A DNA stretch of 64,000 nucleotides from Streptomyces roseoverticillatus (lineage in GTDB: Bacteria; Actinomycetota; Actinomycetes; Streptomycetales; Streptomycetaceae), in the NCBI RefSeq assembly GCF_000719265.1, contig NZ_JOFL01000019.1:186001-250000 (forward strand), written 5' to 3'. The notes under the pieces were generated by a model. It made no database searches and had not been told where the DNA came from. It saw only the letters and a list, made by a program, of their open reading frames with translations. This document shows positions 1 through 10,291 of the stretch, in pieces. Numbering within the stretch: position 1 is the stretch's first letter; each line of letters begins with the position of its first letter. A program made the position numbers and the translations under genes.

Positions 1-814
1 GCCCAAGCGCCTCGGCCTGATCGTCCTGTGCGCCGCCACGATCTCGGTGAACTGGGGGGTCTACATCTGGGGCGTCAATTCCGGGCACGTCGTGGAGACG
101 TCGCTGGGATATTTCATCAACCCCCTGGTGAGCATCGCGCTCGGCGTGGCCGTCCTGCGGGAGCGGCTGCGGCCCGTGCAGTGGACGGCGGTCGGCGTCG
201 GCGCGGCCGCCGTGATCGTGCTGTCGCTGGCGTACGGGCGGCTGCCGTGGATCGCGCTGGTGCTCGCGGCGTCGTTCGGCACGTACAGCCTGGTCAAGAA
301 GCAGGTGGGGCTGGACGGGCTGGAGTCGATGGCGGCGGAGACGGCCGTGCAGTTCCTCCCCGCCGCGGGGTTCCTGGTGTTCCTGGGGACGACGGGGCGC
401 AGCACGTTCCTGTCCGCGGGCGCGGGGCACACGGCGCTGCTGATGTGCTCGGGGGCGATCACCGCGCTGCCGCTCATCCTCTTCGGCGCGGCCGCGGTGC
501 GGCTGCCGCTGTCGGTGGTGGGCATGGTGCAGTACCTGGCGCCGACGTTCCAGTTCGTGCTGGGTCTGCTGGTGTTCCGCGAGGGGATGCCGCCGGAGCG
601 CTGGGCCGGCTTCGCGCTGGTGTGGCTCGCCCTGGCGCTGCTGACGTGGGACGCCCTGCGGACGGCACGGCGCGGGCGGGTGGCGCTGCGGGAGGCGGAG
701 GCCCGGGCCCGTACGTCCGGTGCCACGGCCGGGGGCACGACCACGGGCAAGAGTCTTAACACAGAAGTCACATCAGCCTCAGAGACACCAGAAGTCACAG
801 CTCAGGGGCAGTAA
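1..814 (+). CDS. EamA/RarD-type membrane transporter, 5' end cut by window
   Basis: The reading frame is open from base 2 to the TAA at 812-814, so the start lies outside the window; 270 codons are visible. The protein is a string of hydrophobic helices with the EamA/RarD signatures: ISVNWGVYIWGVNSGHV near the visible start, then LGYFINPL, and later VGMVQYLAPTFQFVLG. RarD proteins are inner-membrane drug/metabolite transporter family permeases of about 300 residues with ten helices; substrate is not known. About 40 hydrophilic residues rich in Ala, Thr and Gly follow the last helix, probably a cytoplasmic tail. It is transcribed towards the aminopeptidase gene, with about 110 bp between them. 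Confidence 0.85.
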   Translation, partial: PKRLGLIVLCAATISVNWGVYIWGVNSGHVVETSLGYFINPLVSIALGVAVLRERLRPVQWTAVGVGAAAVIVLSLAYGRLPWIALVLAASFGTYSLVKKQVGLDGLESMAAETAVQFLPAAGFLVFLGTTGRSTFLSAGAGHTALLMCSGAITALPLILFGAAAVRLPLSVVGMVQYLAPTFQFVLGLLVFREGMPPERWAGFALVWLALALLTWDALRTARRGRVALREAEARARTSGATAGGTTTGKSLNTEVTSASETPEVTAQGQ

Positions 815-2302
<1,488 letters not shown>

Positions 2303-2365
2303 ACCTCACGTTCTAGACCTCACGTTTTCGAGCACGTTCCGGACCACTGAGGGCACAACCCCGCA

Positions 2366-2403
2366 GCGGGCCCGGGAGGCCGTGACCGGCCTCCCGGGCC
2401 CGC
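2366..2403. terminator. Bidirectional terminator
   Basis: A perfect 16-bp stem (2366-2381 with 2388-2403) closes a 6-base loop between the convergent aminopeptidase and ABC permease genes. CCTTTT follows on the plus side. Position and symmetry suit termination from both sides. Confidence 0.85.
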
Positions 2404-2427
2404 ACCCTTTTCCCGTACGCCGGCCCC

Positions 2428-3312
2428 TCAGGCCGTAACGTCCTTCGCCGTGAACCGCGCCCACGCCGCCGAGCCGAACACCGCCGCGTACAGCGCCTGC
2501 AGGCCCAGGTTGTCCAGCAGCTGGTCCCAGTAGACCGGGGCGCGCAGCAGGTCGGCGAAGCTCAGCCAGTAGTGCGGGAAGAGATACGGCTGGACCGCGT
2601 GCAGCTGCGGGAACTGGTCGACGATCTGCGCCGTGATCAGCAGCCCCACCGTGGTGGCCATCGCCGCGATCCCGCTGTTGGTGAGCGTGGAGACGAACAG
2701 CCCGAGCGCCGCGATGCCCACCAGCGACAGCGCCACCGCCCCCGCGACCGCCAGCGCCCGCAGCAGCCCCTCCCCGAAGGAGACCGTCACCCCGCTGATC
2801 AGGGTCACGTCGCCGAGCGGGAAGAGGAGCGCGCCGACGGCGAGCGCGGAGGCCGCGACCGTCAGGGTCGCCGCGCAGCAGAACGCGAGCGTCGCCGTGA
2901 ACTTGGCGAGCAGCAGCCGGGTGCGGCCCGCGGGGGCGACGAGGAGGTAGCGCAGCGTGCCGGAGCTCGCCTCGCCCGCCACCGAGTCACCCGCGACCAC
3001 GCCGACGGCCATCGGGAGGAAGAAGGGCAGGGTCGCGGCGAGGGAGGTGAAGACCAGGAAGAGGCCGTTGTTGGTGACCTGGCTGATAAACGCCGGCCCC
3101 GCTCCCCCGCGCCCGGCCGTGCCGCCGTCGCCCGTCTCCATCTTCACGGCGATCCCGACGAGGACGGGAACGGCCGCCAGGACGCCCAGCAGCGCGATCG
3201 TGCGCCACCGGCGGAAGACCGTGCCGACTTCGCTGCGGAAGAGCGAGAGGGCCCACAGCGGGCTCGGAGCGGACCGCGCAGCGGCTGCCGTGGTGACCTC
3301 AGCCTGCGACAT
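2428..3312 (-). CDS. ABC-2 type transporter permease
   Basis: The 294-residue protein has an N-terminal cytoplasmic part, a helix near residues 38-58, then five more hydrophobic segments (FLVFTSLAATLPFFLPMAVGVV, the LLLAKFTATLAF region, LLRALAVAGAVALSLVGIAAL, IAAMATTVGLLITAQIV and a C-terminal helix). The stretch VVAGDSVAGEASSGTLRYLL is the conserved cytoplasmic coupling loop of ABC-2 permeases. It is the membrane half of the exporter whose ATPase ends 14 bases inside this gene, so the two are co-translated. Substrate is unknown. The gene before them encodes a LolA-like protein, which may mean the three work together on an envelope substrate; that is inference. Confidence 0.9.
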   Translation of the reverse strand: MSQAEVTTAAAARSAPSPLWALSLFRSEVGTVFRRWRTIALLGVLAAVPVLVGIAVKMETGDGGTAGRGGAGPAFISQVTNNGLFLVFTSLAATLPFFLPMAVGVVAGDSVAGEASSGTLRYLLVAPAGRTRLLLAKFTATLAFCCAATLTVAASALAVGALLFPLGDVTLISGVTVSFGEGLLRALAVAGAVALSLVGIAALGLFVSTLTNSGIAAMATTVGLLITAQIVDQFPQLHAVQPYLFPHYWLSFADLLRAPVYWDQLLDNLGLQALYAAVFGSAAWARFTAKDVTA

Positions 3313-4258
3313 CGAATCCCTCTCCGGTGAGTGCGACGAAGGCGTCCTCCAGGGAGGCGCGGGCGGTGCCGAAGGAGCGGACGCGGACCCCGGCCCGCAC
3401 GAGGGCGGCGTTGAGGTCGGCGAGCTCGCGGACCGCGGCGGGCAGTTCGCCGCTGACGCGGTCGTCCTCGACGGTGAGGTCGTTCACGCCGTGCTCCTTG
3501 AGCACGCGGACGGCCTCCGCCGTGTCGGGGGTGGTGACGGCCAGCCTGCCGCGGGCGGAGGAGGCCAGCCCGGCCACCGTGCCCTGGGTCAGGAGGCGGC
3601 CCTGGGCCATCACGGCGGCGTGCGTGCAGACCTGCTCGATCTCGTCGAGCAGGTGCGAGGAGAGGAAGACCGTGGTGCCCTCGGAGGCGAGGCCGCGCAC
3701 CAGGGCACGGATCTCCCGCATGCCCTGCGGGTCGAGGCCGTTGGTGGGCTCGTCGAGGACGAGCAGCTCGCGGGGCTGCAGGAGGGCCGCGGCCAGGCCC
3801 AGGCGCTGCTTCATGCCGAGGGAGTACGCGCGGGCCTTCTTGCCCGCCGCGGCGACCAGCCCCACCCGGTCCAGGGCGGCGTCCACCCGGGCCCGCCGGG
3901 TGCGCGGGTCGGCCGCCGGGTCGGCCGCGTCGAACCGCAGGAGGTTGTCGCGGCCGGTGAGGAAGCCGTAGAGGGCGGGCCCCTCGATCAGGGCGCCCAC
4001 CCGGGGCAGCACGCGCCGCCCGGCCCGCGGCATCTCCTCGCCGAGGACGCGGACGGTGCCGGAGGTCGGCTCGATCAGCCCCATGAGCATGCGGATCGTC
4101 GTGGTCTTGCCGGAGCCGTTGGGGCCGAGGAAGCCGAAGACGCTGCCGCGCGGCACGACGAGGTCGAGCCGGTCGACGGCGAGCTGCCCGCCCCGGTAGC
4201 GCTTGGTGAGCGCGTGGGTGACTATCGCCGGTTCCCCGGCGGCGGACAGCTCCTCCAT
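3299..4258 (-). CDS. ABC transporter ATP-binding protein
   Basis: This 319-residue ABC ATPase has the Walker A loop GPNGSGKT at residues 45-52, the signature YSLGMKQR at 145-152, Walker B LLVLDEP at 165-171 and the switch histidine in SSHLLDE near residue 202. The roughly 100 residues after the ATPase core match the DrrA/CcmA-type C-terminal extension found in exporters for drugs and lipids. It powers the permease encoded immediately downstream, with a 14-base overlap. The LolA-like gene starts the cluster 47 bases upstream. Confidence 0.93.
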   Translation of the reverse strand: MEELSAAGEPAIVTHALTKRYRGGQLAVDRLDLVVPRGSVFGFLGPNGSGKTTTIRMLMGLIEPTSGTVRVLGEEMPRAGRRVLPRVGALIEGPALYGFLTGRDNLLRFDAADPAADPRTRRARVDAALDRVGLVAAAGKKARAYSLGMKQRLGLAAALLQPRELLVLDEPTNGLDPQGMREIRALVRGLASEGTTVFLSSHLLDEIEQVCTHAAVMAQGRLLTQGTVAGLASSARGRLAVTTPDTAEAVRVLKEHGVNDLTVEDDRVSGELPAAVRELADLNAALVRAGVRVRSFGTARASLEDAFVALTGEGFDVAG

Positions 4259-4305
4259 CGGGCCTCCCCTTGCGGTGTGCTTTCCCTTGCCGTGTGCTTC
4301 GCGTG

Positions 4306-5562
4306 CTACTTCGACGCGGCCTTGATCAGCGCGTCCTTGGTGACGGCGCCCGCGTACACCTTGCCGTCGTCCGTGACCAGGACGTTGACCAGGCGGGTGC
4401 TGAAGACGTGGCCCGAGCCGAAGGAGCCCGAGACCTTGCTGCCGAGGCTGTCGAGCAGGGCACCGGCCGGGCCGGCGTCCTTGGCGCCCTTCGCGCCCGC
4501 GCCCGAACCCACGCCGCCGGGCGCCTTGAGCTCGGCGATCGACGTCCAGCCCTTGCCCAGCACGTTCATGCCGGAGAGGTCGGGCGCGCCCGCGTCCTTG
4601 CCCGGGCCGGCCTTGTGCTCCTTGCCGGCCTTGCCGTCCGCCTTGTCCTCGATGACCTTCGCGCCCTTCGGCGGCTTGAAGTCGAAGGTGTCCGCGGCCG
4701 GCTTCCCGAAGCCGACCTTGGTGAACGCCGCGTCCACGACGGCCTTGCCGCCGTTCTTCGGGCTGAGCGTGAACTTCAGCGGCACGCCGTTCTTCGCGTC
4801 CACCGCGATGCGCACCGCGCCGACCGTCGTCTCGGCCGCCTTGGGCTTCAGGACCAGCTGGTAGGCGTCGCGGCCGGCGACCTTGACCGTGCCGTCGACC
4901 GTCACCGACGTGGAGTCGTCGACCGCGGCGAGCGTCTTCTTGGCGAGCTCCTGCGGCGAGGCACCGCGCAGCTCCTGCGGGGCCTCCTTGCCGCCGTGCA
5001 TGCCCTTGGGGGCCGTGGAGCGATGGACGGTGTTGCTCTTGCTGTCGTACGCCCAGACCTGGTCGCCGTTGCGGATCACGCTGTACTCCGCGGCGCGCTC
5101 CACGATCGACAGCCGCTGCTTGTCCGGGCCGTCGGCGGCCACGCGCAGCGTGTGCGTACCGGAGGCGAGCTCGGTGAGCTTGGCCTGCGGGGAGGTGTCC
5201 GCCCCCGCCTCCTTGCCGGCGGAGCCGTGGCCCGCCTTGCCGCCGGCCGGGGCGTCGCCCAGGGAGAGCCCGGACGGCAGCGAGGGCAGGCCCAGGTCGG
5301 TGGTGACCTTGACGGTGCCGGACAGCTGCTGCGTGTCCGACTCCGCCATCTTGGCTATCAGGTCCTGCGCGCTGATCTTCGGAAGATCCGGGTCACCGCT
5401 GCTCGCGAGCGCGGTGCCGATGCCGATCGACGCCGCGGCGACGCCGGCCACCGCGACCGGGACGGCGTAGCGGACGGCCTTGCGGCGGCCGTGCGCCCGC
5501 CGGGTGCCTTCCCCGGCGTCGGGCGCCCCGTCGGTGCCGTGGGTCGGTTCGATGCGTGCCAT
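4306..5562 (-). CDS. LolA-like / DUF2092 membrane-anchored protein
   Basis: I place the start at the ATG at 5562 because GGAGGT lies nine bases upstream; earlier in-frame ATGs (for example 5691) lack a site. The 418-residue product has a charged N-terminus with HGRRK, a membrane segment at about residues 32-52 (AVPVAVAGVAAASIGIGTAL) and an extracytoplasmic domain. The core resembles the LolA/LppX fold of lipoprotein-carrier proteins: a two-part beta sheet with the DLIAKMAESDTQQLSGTVKV start, and QVWAYDSKSNTVHR in the middle. A Gly/Lys/Ala-rich insert is at about residues 115-135. It is probably co-transcribed with the ABC exporter genes. A lipid or lipoprotein handling role is inferred from fold and neighbours only. 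Confidence 0.75.
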   Translation of the reverse strand: MARIEPTHGTDGAPDAGEGTRRAHGRRKAVRYAVPVAVAGVAAASIGIGTALASSGDPDLPKISAQDLIAKMAESDTQQLSGTVKVTTDLGLPSLPSGLSLGDAPAGGKAGHGSAGKEAGADTSPQAKLTELASGTHTLRVAADGPDKQRLSIVERAAEYSVIRNGDQVWAYDSKSNTVHRSTAPKGMHGGKEAPQELRGASPQELAKKTLAAVDDSTSVTVDGTVKVAGRDAYQLVLKPKAAETTVGAVRIAVDAKNGVPLKFTLSPKNGGKAVVDAAFTKVGFGKPAADTFDFKPPKGAKVIEDKADGKAGKEHKAGPGKDAGAPDLSGMNVLGKGWTSIAELKAPGGVGSGAGAKGAKDAGPAGALLDSLGSKVSGSFGSGHVFSTRLVNVLVTDDGKVYAGAVTKDALIKAASK

Positions 5563-5784
5563 GTCCTCTACCTCCGTCGTCGGCGGCGGTCTCGACCTGT
5601 CGTGCACTCGCCACCCCCCACGGCTCATTGTGAGCCCGGCCGCTCTGTGGTGGAGCGGGGAATCCGGAGGAATTCCCCTGCCTCGAGACACTTCGATTCC
5701 ACCAGACCCCGTCTGTCAGGTCATCAGACGACGGGATCAAGTCCGCGTACCTCTTGGGTAGGACATCCCCTACGGGGACACCAA

Positions 5785-5826
5785 CTTTTGGGTGGAGCGG
5801 CCCGGCTTTTGGATGGAGCGGCCCCG
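5785..5826 (+). repeat. 21-bp tandem repeat, two copies
   Basis: Bases 5785-5805 and 5806-5826 are head-to-tail copies differing at two positions; both begin CTTTTGG and contain TGGAGCGGCCC. Function unknown. Confidence 0.8.
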
Positions 5827-5910
5827 ACTGCCGGCGGGGCCGGCCCGGCTTCCGGCCGAAGTACCACGCCGACCGGCCCTGATCCCCGCGGCGAAGCCAC
5901 GGAAAAGATG

Positions 5911-5925
5911 CCCGCCGCCACGGCG
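5911..5925 (+). repeat. Dispersed GC palindrome, copy 1
   Basis: CCCGCCGCCACGGCG is one member of a family that recurs at 7373-7387 (inverted), 7424-7438, 7478-7492, 7596-7610, 48623-48636 (inverted) and 50914-50928. The core CGCCGNNRCGGCG is an imperfect palindrome able to fold. All copies lie between genes or in the non-homologous tail of the flavoprotein gene. Confidence 0.7.
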
Positions 5926-5997
5926 CCCGGCCCCCACGGCGAGGGCCCGGCGGAATACAAGGCGGCCGGAACCACCACGCACGGCACAAGCCCGGCG

Positions 5998-7008
5998 CTA
6001 GCCCGCCCGGTGGACCACCGCGTCGCAGAGGTTCTCCAGGGCGGCCTTCGCGTAGCAGTCCGGCAGCGGGGCCAGCGTGGCCCGCGCCTCCTCCGCGTAC
6101 CGCACGGTGTCGCGTCGGGCCTGCTCCAGCGCGGGGTGGGCGCGCAGCCGGCGCAGCACCTCGGCGTGGAGGGCGTCGTCGGTGAGGTCGCCGTCGAGCA
6201 TCTCGCACAGTTCGAGGTCGGCGGCCGAGCCGGTCGCGGCGGCCTGGGCGCGCAGGTGCAGGACCGGCAGGGTGGCGATGCCCTCGCGCAGGTCGGTGCC
6301 GGGCGTCTTGCCGGACTCGTGGGAGTCGCTGGCGATGTCGAGGACGTCGTCGGCGAGCTGGAAGGCGATGCCGAGGCGCTCCCCGTAGTGGGTGAGGATG
6401 TCGACCGTGCGCTCGTCGGCGCCGGACATCATCGCGCCGTACCGCCCGGAGACGGCGACCAGCGAGCCGGTCTTGCCGGCGAGGACGTCCAGGTAGTGCT
6501 CGATGGGGTCGCGGCCGTCGCGGGGGCCCGCGGTCTCCAGGATCTGGCCGGTGACCAGCCGCTCGAAGGCCTCGGCCTGGATGCGGACGGCCTCGGGGCC
6601 GAGGTCGGCCAGTATGTGCGAGGCGCGGGCGAAGAGGAAGTCGCCGGTGAGGACCGCCACGGAGTTGCCCCAGCGGGCGTTGGCGCTGTCGACGCCGCGC
6701 CGCTTCTCGGCCTCGTCCATGACGTCGTCGTGGTACAGCGTGGCCAGGTGCGTGAGCTCGACGACGACGGCGGACGGCACGACGCCGGGGGTGTAGGGGT
6801 CACCGAACTGGGCGGCGAGCATCACCAGGAGTGGCCGGAAACGCTTCCCCCCGGCGCGCACGAGGTGCTGCGCGGCCTCGGTGATGAAGGGCACGTCGCT
6901 CTTGGTGGCCTCCAGGAGGCCCTCCTCGACAGCGGCCAGTCCCGCCTGGACATCGGCTTCAAGAGCCTGGTCCCGCACGCTCAGCCCGAAAGGCCCGACG
7001 ACGGTCAC
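5998..7008 (-). CDS. Long-chain polyprenyl diphosphate synthase
   Basis: This 336-residue trans-prenyltransferase condenses isopentenyl diphosphate onto an allylic primer to build the menaquinone side chain. Signatures are GGKRFRP at residues 53-59, the first Asp-rich motif DDVMD at 94-98, GKTGSL near 178-183 and the second Asp-rich motif DDVLD at 220-224. The residue five before the first motif is small (A89, in LATLYHDD), as expected for enzymes making long chains. Streptomyces menaquinones usually carry nine isoprene units, so a nonaprenyl product is likely, but chain length cannot be read with certainty. The gene stands alone, transcribed from the spacer above 7008. Confidence 0.92.
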   Translation of the reverse strand: MTVVGPFGLSVRDQALEADVQAGLAAVEEGLLEATKSDVPFITEAAQHLVRAGGKRFRPLLVMLAAQFGDPYTPGVVPSAVVVELTHLATLYHDDVMDEAEKRRGVDSANARWGNSVAVLTGDFLFARASHILADLGPEAVRIQAEAFERLVTGQILETAGPRDGRDPIEHYLDVLAGKTGSLVAVSGRYGAMMSGADERTVDILTHYGERLGIAFQLADDVLDIASDSHESGKTPGTDLREGIATLPVLHLRAQAAATGSAADLELCEMLDGDLTDDALHAEVLRRLRAHPALEQARRDTVRYAEEARATLAPLPDCYAKAALENLCDAVVHRAG

Positions 7009-7367
7009 GAGGGGTACTCCTGTCTGCCTGCGAACACGAGGTTTGTCGATGTGTCGCTGTCTCCACCGAAAGTCAGCGTATCCGGTCGGCTGTGGATCAC
7101 CGTGGCCACCCGTCCGGGTTGCGCTGCCGAGGACCCTGCCCGGGCCCCCGTCCCGGCCGGTGTGCGGGGCCCTCGCGGCCCGTTGCGCCGACCTTATGCG
7201 CGAGCCGGCGTACGACGCGGGTGCGACCAGACGTGTGCCCCGCGGGGGCCTTGGTCACCCCACGGGGGGCCCTGACGGGCAGGCTCGGGGCCGTGGAATT
7301 CGGCCATCCGCGGGCGGCCGGGGCCGGGCGGGACGGTTCCGGCACCGCCGACCACGTCCGTGGGGGG

Positions 7368-8876
7368 TCAATCGCCGTTGCGGCGGGGATCGCTCACCCT
7401 GCGGCAAGCAGCCGGAACGGATGCCCGCCGCAGCGGCGCGCAGGGCCGGCCCCACGCCTTGCCCCGGGCAACAAAAGCCCGCCGCCACGGCGCGCAACCA
7501 CCCACAAGGCACCCGGCGGTGCCGAACCCGGGCTCAGACGGGTCCGGCACCACCGGGCATGCCCAGACCCCACGCCTTGCCCCAGGCAACAAAAGCCCGC
7601 CGCCACGGCGCGCAACCACCCACAAGGCACCCGGCGGTGCCGAACCCGGGCTCAGACGGGTCCGGCACCACCGGGCATGCCCAGCCGCGACCGCCCGCGC
7701 CAGCCGCGGCGAGGCGTACTCCGTGCCGCAGACGAACCGCATGACCGGGCCGTAGCTGGCCGCGGCCGGCAGGCCCGTGAAGAACAGCCCCGGTACCGAG
7801 GCGCGGTAGCCGGGGCCGAGCCGGGGACCGCCCGCGCCGACGGCGAGCCGGGTGCGCAGGCCGTGGCCGAGGAAGTCCATGGCCGCGAGGTCGACGCGGT
7901 AGCCGGTCGCCGCGATGACGTGGTCGGCGGCGAGCTCGCCCGCGCTCGCGCCGTCCGGGCCGATGAGGTCGAGGACGGGGCGGCCCTGTTCGACCCGGGC
8001 CGAGCCGATCCGCGTGCCCTCCGAGACGTGCACCCGGCCGATGAAGCGGTCCCGCAGCCACCAGGCGCCGAGGGGCCCGAGCACGCGCCCCACCAGGAAC
8101 CGGCGGGCCGGCGCCGGAAGATGGCGGAATCCGTCGGCGTGGTACGAGAACGCGTAGAGCGACCAGGCCCGGCCGAACGGCGTGTCCGGCTTCAGCCGCG
8201 ACTGCCCGTCCGGCGCCGCACCAAAACGGACCGCACCCTTCCGGCGGGCGACCACCCGTACCGACGCGGCCCCCGCATCGGCCAGCAGCACGGCCGTCTC
8301 CAGCGCCGACTGCCCGGCGCCGACGACGACGACCTCGCGCCCCGCGAACGGCGCCAGGTCCCGGTGCTGCGAGCTGTGCGAGACGGGGCCCACGGCGGAC
8401 GGGCCGTCCGGGACGGCCGCGGCCAGCTCGGGCGGGAGCTGGGCCAGCCCGCTGAGACCGCTGGCGATCACCACCGCCCGGGCGGTGAACTGCTCGCCGG
8501 AGTCGAGCTTCAGCTCGAAGTCCGCGGCCCGCCGGTCCACGGACACCACGCGCACCTGCTCCAGCTCCGGCACCAGGCGCTCCTGGAACCACAGGCCGTA
8601 GCGCGAGAAGGTCTCGACCGGGATGGTGTCCCAGTCAGATTCGAAGCGCCGCTCGCCGGTCTCCCGGCAGAAGTCGAGCAAGGTGTGCCCGGGTTGCGGG
8701 GCGTCGATGCTGGAGGCCGAGGGGGTGGATTTGAGAATCATCCCGGCGGGCATGTTCTCTCGCCAGCTCACCATCGGCGAGCCGAAGACGCGGGTCCCTA
8801 TCCCGCGGGCCCGCAGATGGGCGGCGGTCGACAGGCCGTACGGGCCGGCCCCGATGACTGCTACGGGAAGTGTCAC
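7368..8876 (-). CDS. FAD/NAD(P)-binding oxidoreductase with repeat-encoded tail
   Basis: The frame encodes 502 residues. Residues 1-397 look like a flavin monooxygenase-type protein: FAD Rossmann loop GAGPYG at 9-14, NAD(P)H loop GAGQSA at 186-191, and a late ATGYRVD motif near residue 305. From about residue 398 to the stop the sequence comes from the 118-bp tandem repeat and related palindromes and resembles no protein domain; it is rich in Arg, Gly and Pro. Because 118 is not a multiple of three, the two repeat copies are read in different frames, so this tail is probably an accidental extension after loss of the native stop. It lies 134 bp downstream of the ATP-grasp gene, likely its operon partner. 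The substrate is unknown. Confidence 0.8.
   Translation of the reverse strand: MTLPVAVIGAGPYGLSTAAHLRARGIGTRVFGSPMVSWRENMPAGMILKSTPSASSIDAPQPGHTLLDFCRETGERRFESDWDTIPVETFSRYGLWFQERLVPELEQVRVVSVDRRAADFELKLDSGEQFTARAVVIASGLSGLAQLPPELAAAVPDGPSAVGPVSHSSQHRDLAPFAGREVVVVGAGQSALETAVLLADAGAASVRVVARRKGAVRFGAAPDGQSRLKPDTPFGRAWSLYAFSYHADGFRHLPAPARRFLVGRVLGPLGAWWLRDRFIGRVHVSEGTRIGSARVEQGRPVLDLIGPDGASAGELAADHVIAATGYRVDLAAMDFLGHGLRTRLAVGAGGPRLGPGYRASVPGLFFTGLPAAASYGPVMRFVCGTEYASPRLARAVAAGHARWCRTRLSPGSAPPGALWVVARRGGGLLLPGARRGVWACPVVPDPSEPGFGTAGCLVGGCAPWRRAFVARGKAWGRPCAPLRRASVPAACRRVSDPRRNGD
7373..7387 (-). repeat. Dispersed GC palindrome, inverted copy
   Basis: CGCCGTTGCGGCGGG is the reverse complement of the family core seen at 5911 and elsewhere. 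It lies at the very end of the extended flavoprotein frame, just inside its stop codon. Another forward copy is at 7424-7438. Confidence 0.7.
7450..7684 (+). repeat. 117-bp direct repeat, two copies with 118-bp period
   Basis: Bases 7450-7566 and 7568-7684 are near-identical, separated by one base; the only difference I see is a G/A about 16 bases into each copy. Each unit contains the 15-bp GC palindrome (7478-7492 and 7596-7610). Each also has a second inverted pair built from GGCACCCGGCGGTGCC and from GGTCCGGCACCACCGGGC, so it could form strong hairpins. The array replaces the 3' end of the flavoprotein gene. Near identity suggests a recent duplication. Confidence 0.9.
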
Positions 8877-8904
8877 GAGTCCCCTCCCAGGGCGTTCCTC
8901 ACTG

Positions 8905-8950
8905 CTGACTGCTCGTGCTCGTTCGCTCGTTCACTCGTTGCTCGTTGCGC
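8905..8950. repeat. Simple repeat of CTCGTT-like units
   Basis: The spacer between the ATP-grasp and flavoprotein genes contains several imperfect copies of GCTCGTT/CACTCGTT in a row (TGCTCGTTCGCTCGTTCACT and onward). It is less GC-rich than its surroundings and probably arose by slippage. Confidence 0.6.
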
Positions 8951-9010
8951 GCTGCTCACTGGTCGGCAAGGGCCCTCGCCCGGATCCCCGGACTGCTGGG
9001 TCCGCCCGGC

Positions 9011-10291
9011 TCACCCGACGTGCCCGGCCCGCTCCGCGACGGACGCGGCGGCCCGCCTGGAGCGCCACATCTGCCACAGATGCCGCACGCCCGGCCGCAC
9101 GAACCGGGCGAGCATGGTGAAGAACGGCTTCATGTCGTCCCGCGCGACCCAGGCCAGCTCCGTGCTGCTGGGGCGCGCGGGCGCGTGCGGGGTGGTGTAG
9201 CCGCTGCGGCGGTACGCGGCGAGCGCGGGCAGGTCGATGTTCTCCACGACGAACCGCCGCCCCGCCGGCTGCTCGCCCTCCGGGACCCTGCGCCCGGTCA
9301 GGTCGAGGTGCTGCGCCCGGACGACGTCCACGCCCGTCTCGCTCTCGAAGAGCCGGAACTGCGCGCCCATCCGGGGGTTGAAGTCCAGCAGCTTGTACCG
9401 CCCGTCGCGGCGGTCGAAACGCCAGTCCAGGTCGACGATGCCGCTGAAGCCGATCTGCTTGATGAACTGGGCCGTCATGTCCGCCAGTTCGGGATTGTCC
9501 ACGACGTAGGCGTTGGCGGTCATGCCGGCGTGCGGCGGCCAGGAGCGCACCTTCACGCCCGTGAACATCGCCAGCGGCGTGCTCTCGGCGTCGAAGTACG
9601 CGTGGACGATCCAGTCCTCCGCCTGCTCGCGGGGCAGGTACTCCTGGAGGATCACGCCGGGCGCCGGACCCCAGCCCTGCGCCAGCCGCAGCAGCTCGCG
9701 CGGCCCGTGGATCCGGGTGGTGCCGTGCACGGCGGGCTTGCGGCGGCGCTCGAAGGCCTCCCGGTTCTTGGCGACGAGGGGGAACCGGGCGCGCTCCGCG
9801 AACTCCTCGATCTCCTCGTACGACGCCGGGAACAGGGCCTCCGGCGACGGCACGCCGTGCTCCACGCAAAGCTCGTGCAGCCCCTGCTTGCTCGCCAGCC
9901 GTCGCGGCAACTCCCGCTCCACCCGCGGGAAGAGGAAGCTGCCGGACAACTCCGCGGAGTGCTCGGCGACGAGCACCGCGGCCTCTTCGTCGGTGGGGAT
10001 CAGGACGGCCGGCCGGCCGATCTCGCGGCCGATCCGCAGCAGGCCATCGACCAGCTCGGCGGGCTGCTCGGTGCCCGTCGTCCGCCAGACGAATCCGCCG
10101 CGGAGATAGCGGGAGACGGCGGCCGGCGTCCAGCGGTCCTCCGTGATCGCGTACATGGGCACGCCGAGTCTGCCGAGGCTGCGGATCGCGCCCACCCCGC
10201 CGTGGTGCAGGGGATAGTCACCGATCTTCACGATCAGCCCTGGAACGGACCGGTCCGCCGCGATGGGCGTGCTCCTGCTCGCCACCAGCAT
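9011..10291 (-). CDS. ATP-grasp family carboxylate ligase-like protein
   Basis: This 426-residue protein has an N-terminal region starting VKIGDYPLHHGGVGAIRSLG (like the pre-ATP-grasp domain of D-aspartate ligase and carbamoyl-phosphate-type enzymes). The ATP-grasp core follows: FPLVAKN near residue 170, VILQEYLP near 210 and YKLLDFNPRMGAQ near 300, giving the nucleotide-binding lysine, glutamate hinge and Mg-binding D/N residues. About 70 basic residues at the end have no clear domain. ATP-grasp enzymes join a carboxylate to an amine or thiol through an acyl phosphate; the substrates are unknown. The flavoprotein gene follows 134 bp downstream, so the pair may make or modify a small molecule. 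Start is the GTG at 10291. Confidence 0.82.
   Translation of the reverse strand: MLVASRSTPIAADRSVPGLIVKIGDYPLHHGGVGAIRSLGRLGVPMYAITEDRWTPAAVSRYLRGGFVWRTTGTEQPAELVDGLLRIGREIGRPAVLIPTDEEAAVLVAEHSAELSGSFLFPRVERELPRRLASKQGLHELCVEHGVPSPEALFPASYEEIEEFAERARFPLVAKNREAFERRRKPAVHGTTRIHGPRELLRLAQGWGPAPGVILQEYLPREQAEDWIVHAYFDAESTPLAMFTGVKVRSWPPHAGMTANAYVVDNPELADMTAQFIKQIGFSGIVDLDWRFDRRDGRYKLLDFNPRMGAQFRLFESETGVDVVRAQHLDLTGRRVPEGEQPAGRRFVVENIDLPALAAYRRSGYTTPHAPARPSSTELAWVARDDMKPFFTMLARFVRPGVRHLWQMWRSRRAAASVAERAGHVG

Larger units (their letters stand above)
5563..5997. other. Intergenic region with short palindrome and repeats
   Basis: This 435-bp spacer carries the leader of the LolA-like gene. TCCCC-TAC-GGGGA at 5766-5778 is a short inverted repeat that could be an operator. 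A 21-bp tandem repeat is at 5785-5826, and one copy of the dispersed GC palindrome is at 5911-5925. No coding gene is apparent; reading frames here have no ribosome site or family resemblance. Confidence 0.5.

Noticed and set aside
7255..7755. Several overlapping frames across the repeat region as separate genes
   Set aside because: They merely translate the 117-bp repeat in different frames and have no homology or ribosome sites.
8931..9869. A minus-strand frame within the ATP-grasp gene region
   Set aside because: It is an Arg/Pro/Gly-rich shadow of the real ATP-grasp frame at 9011-10291.
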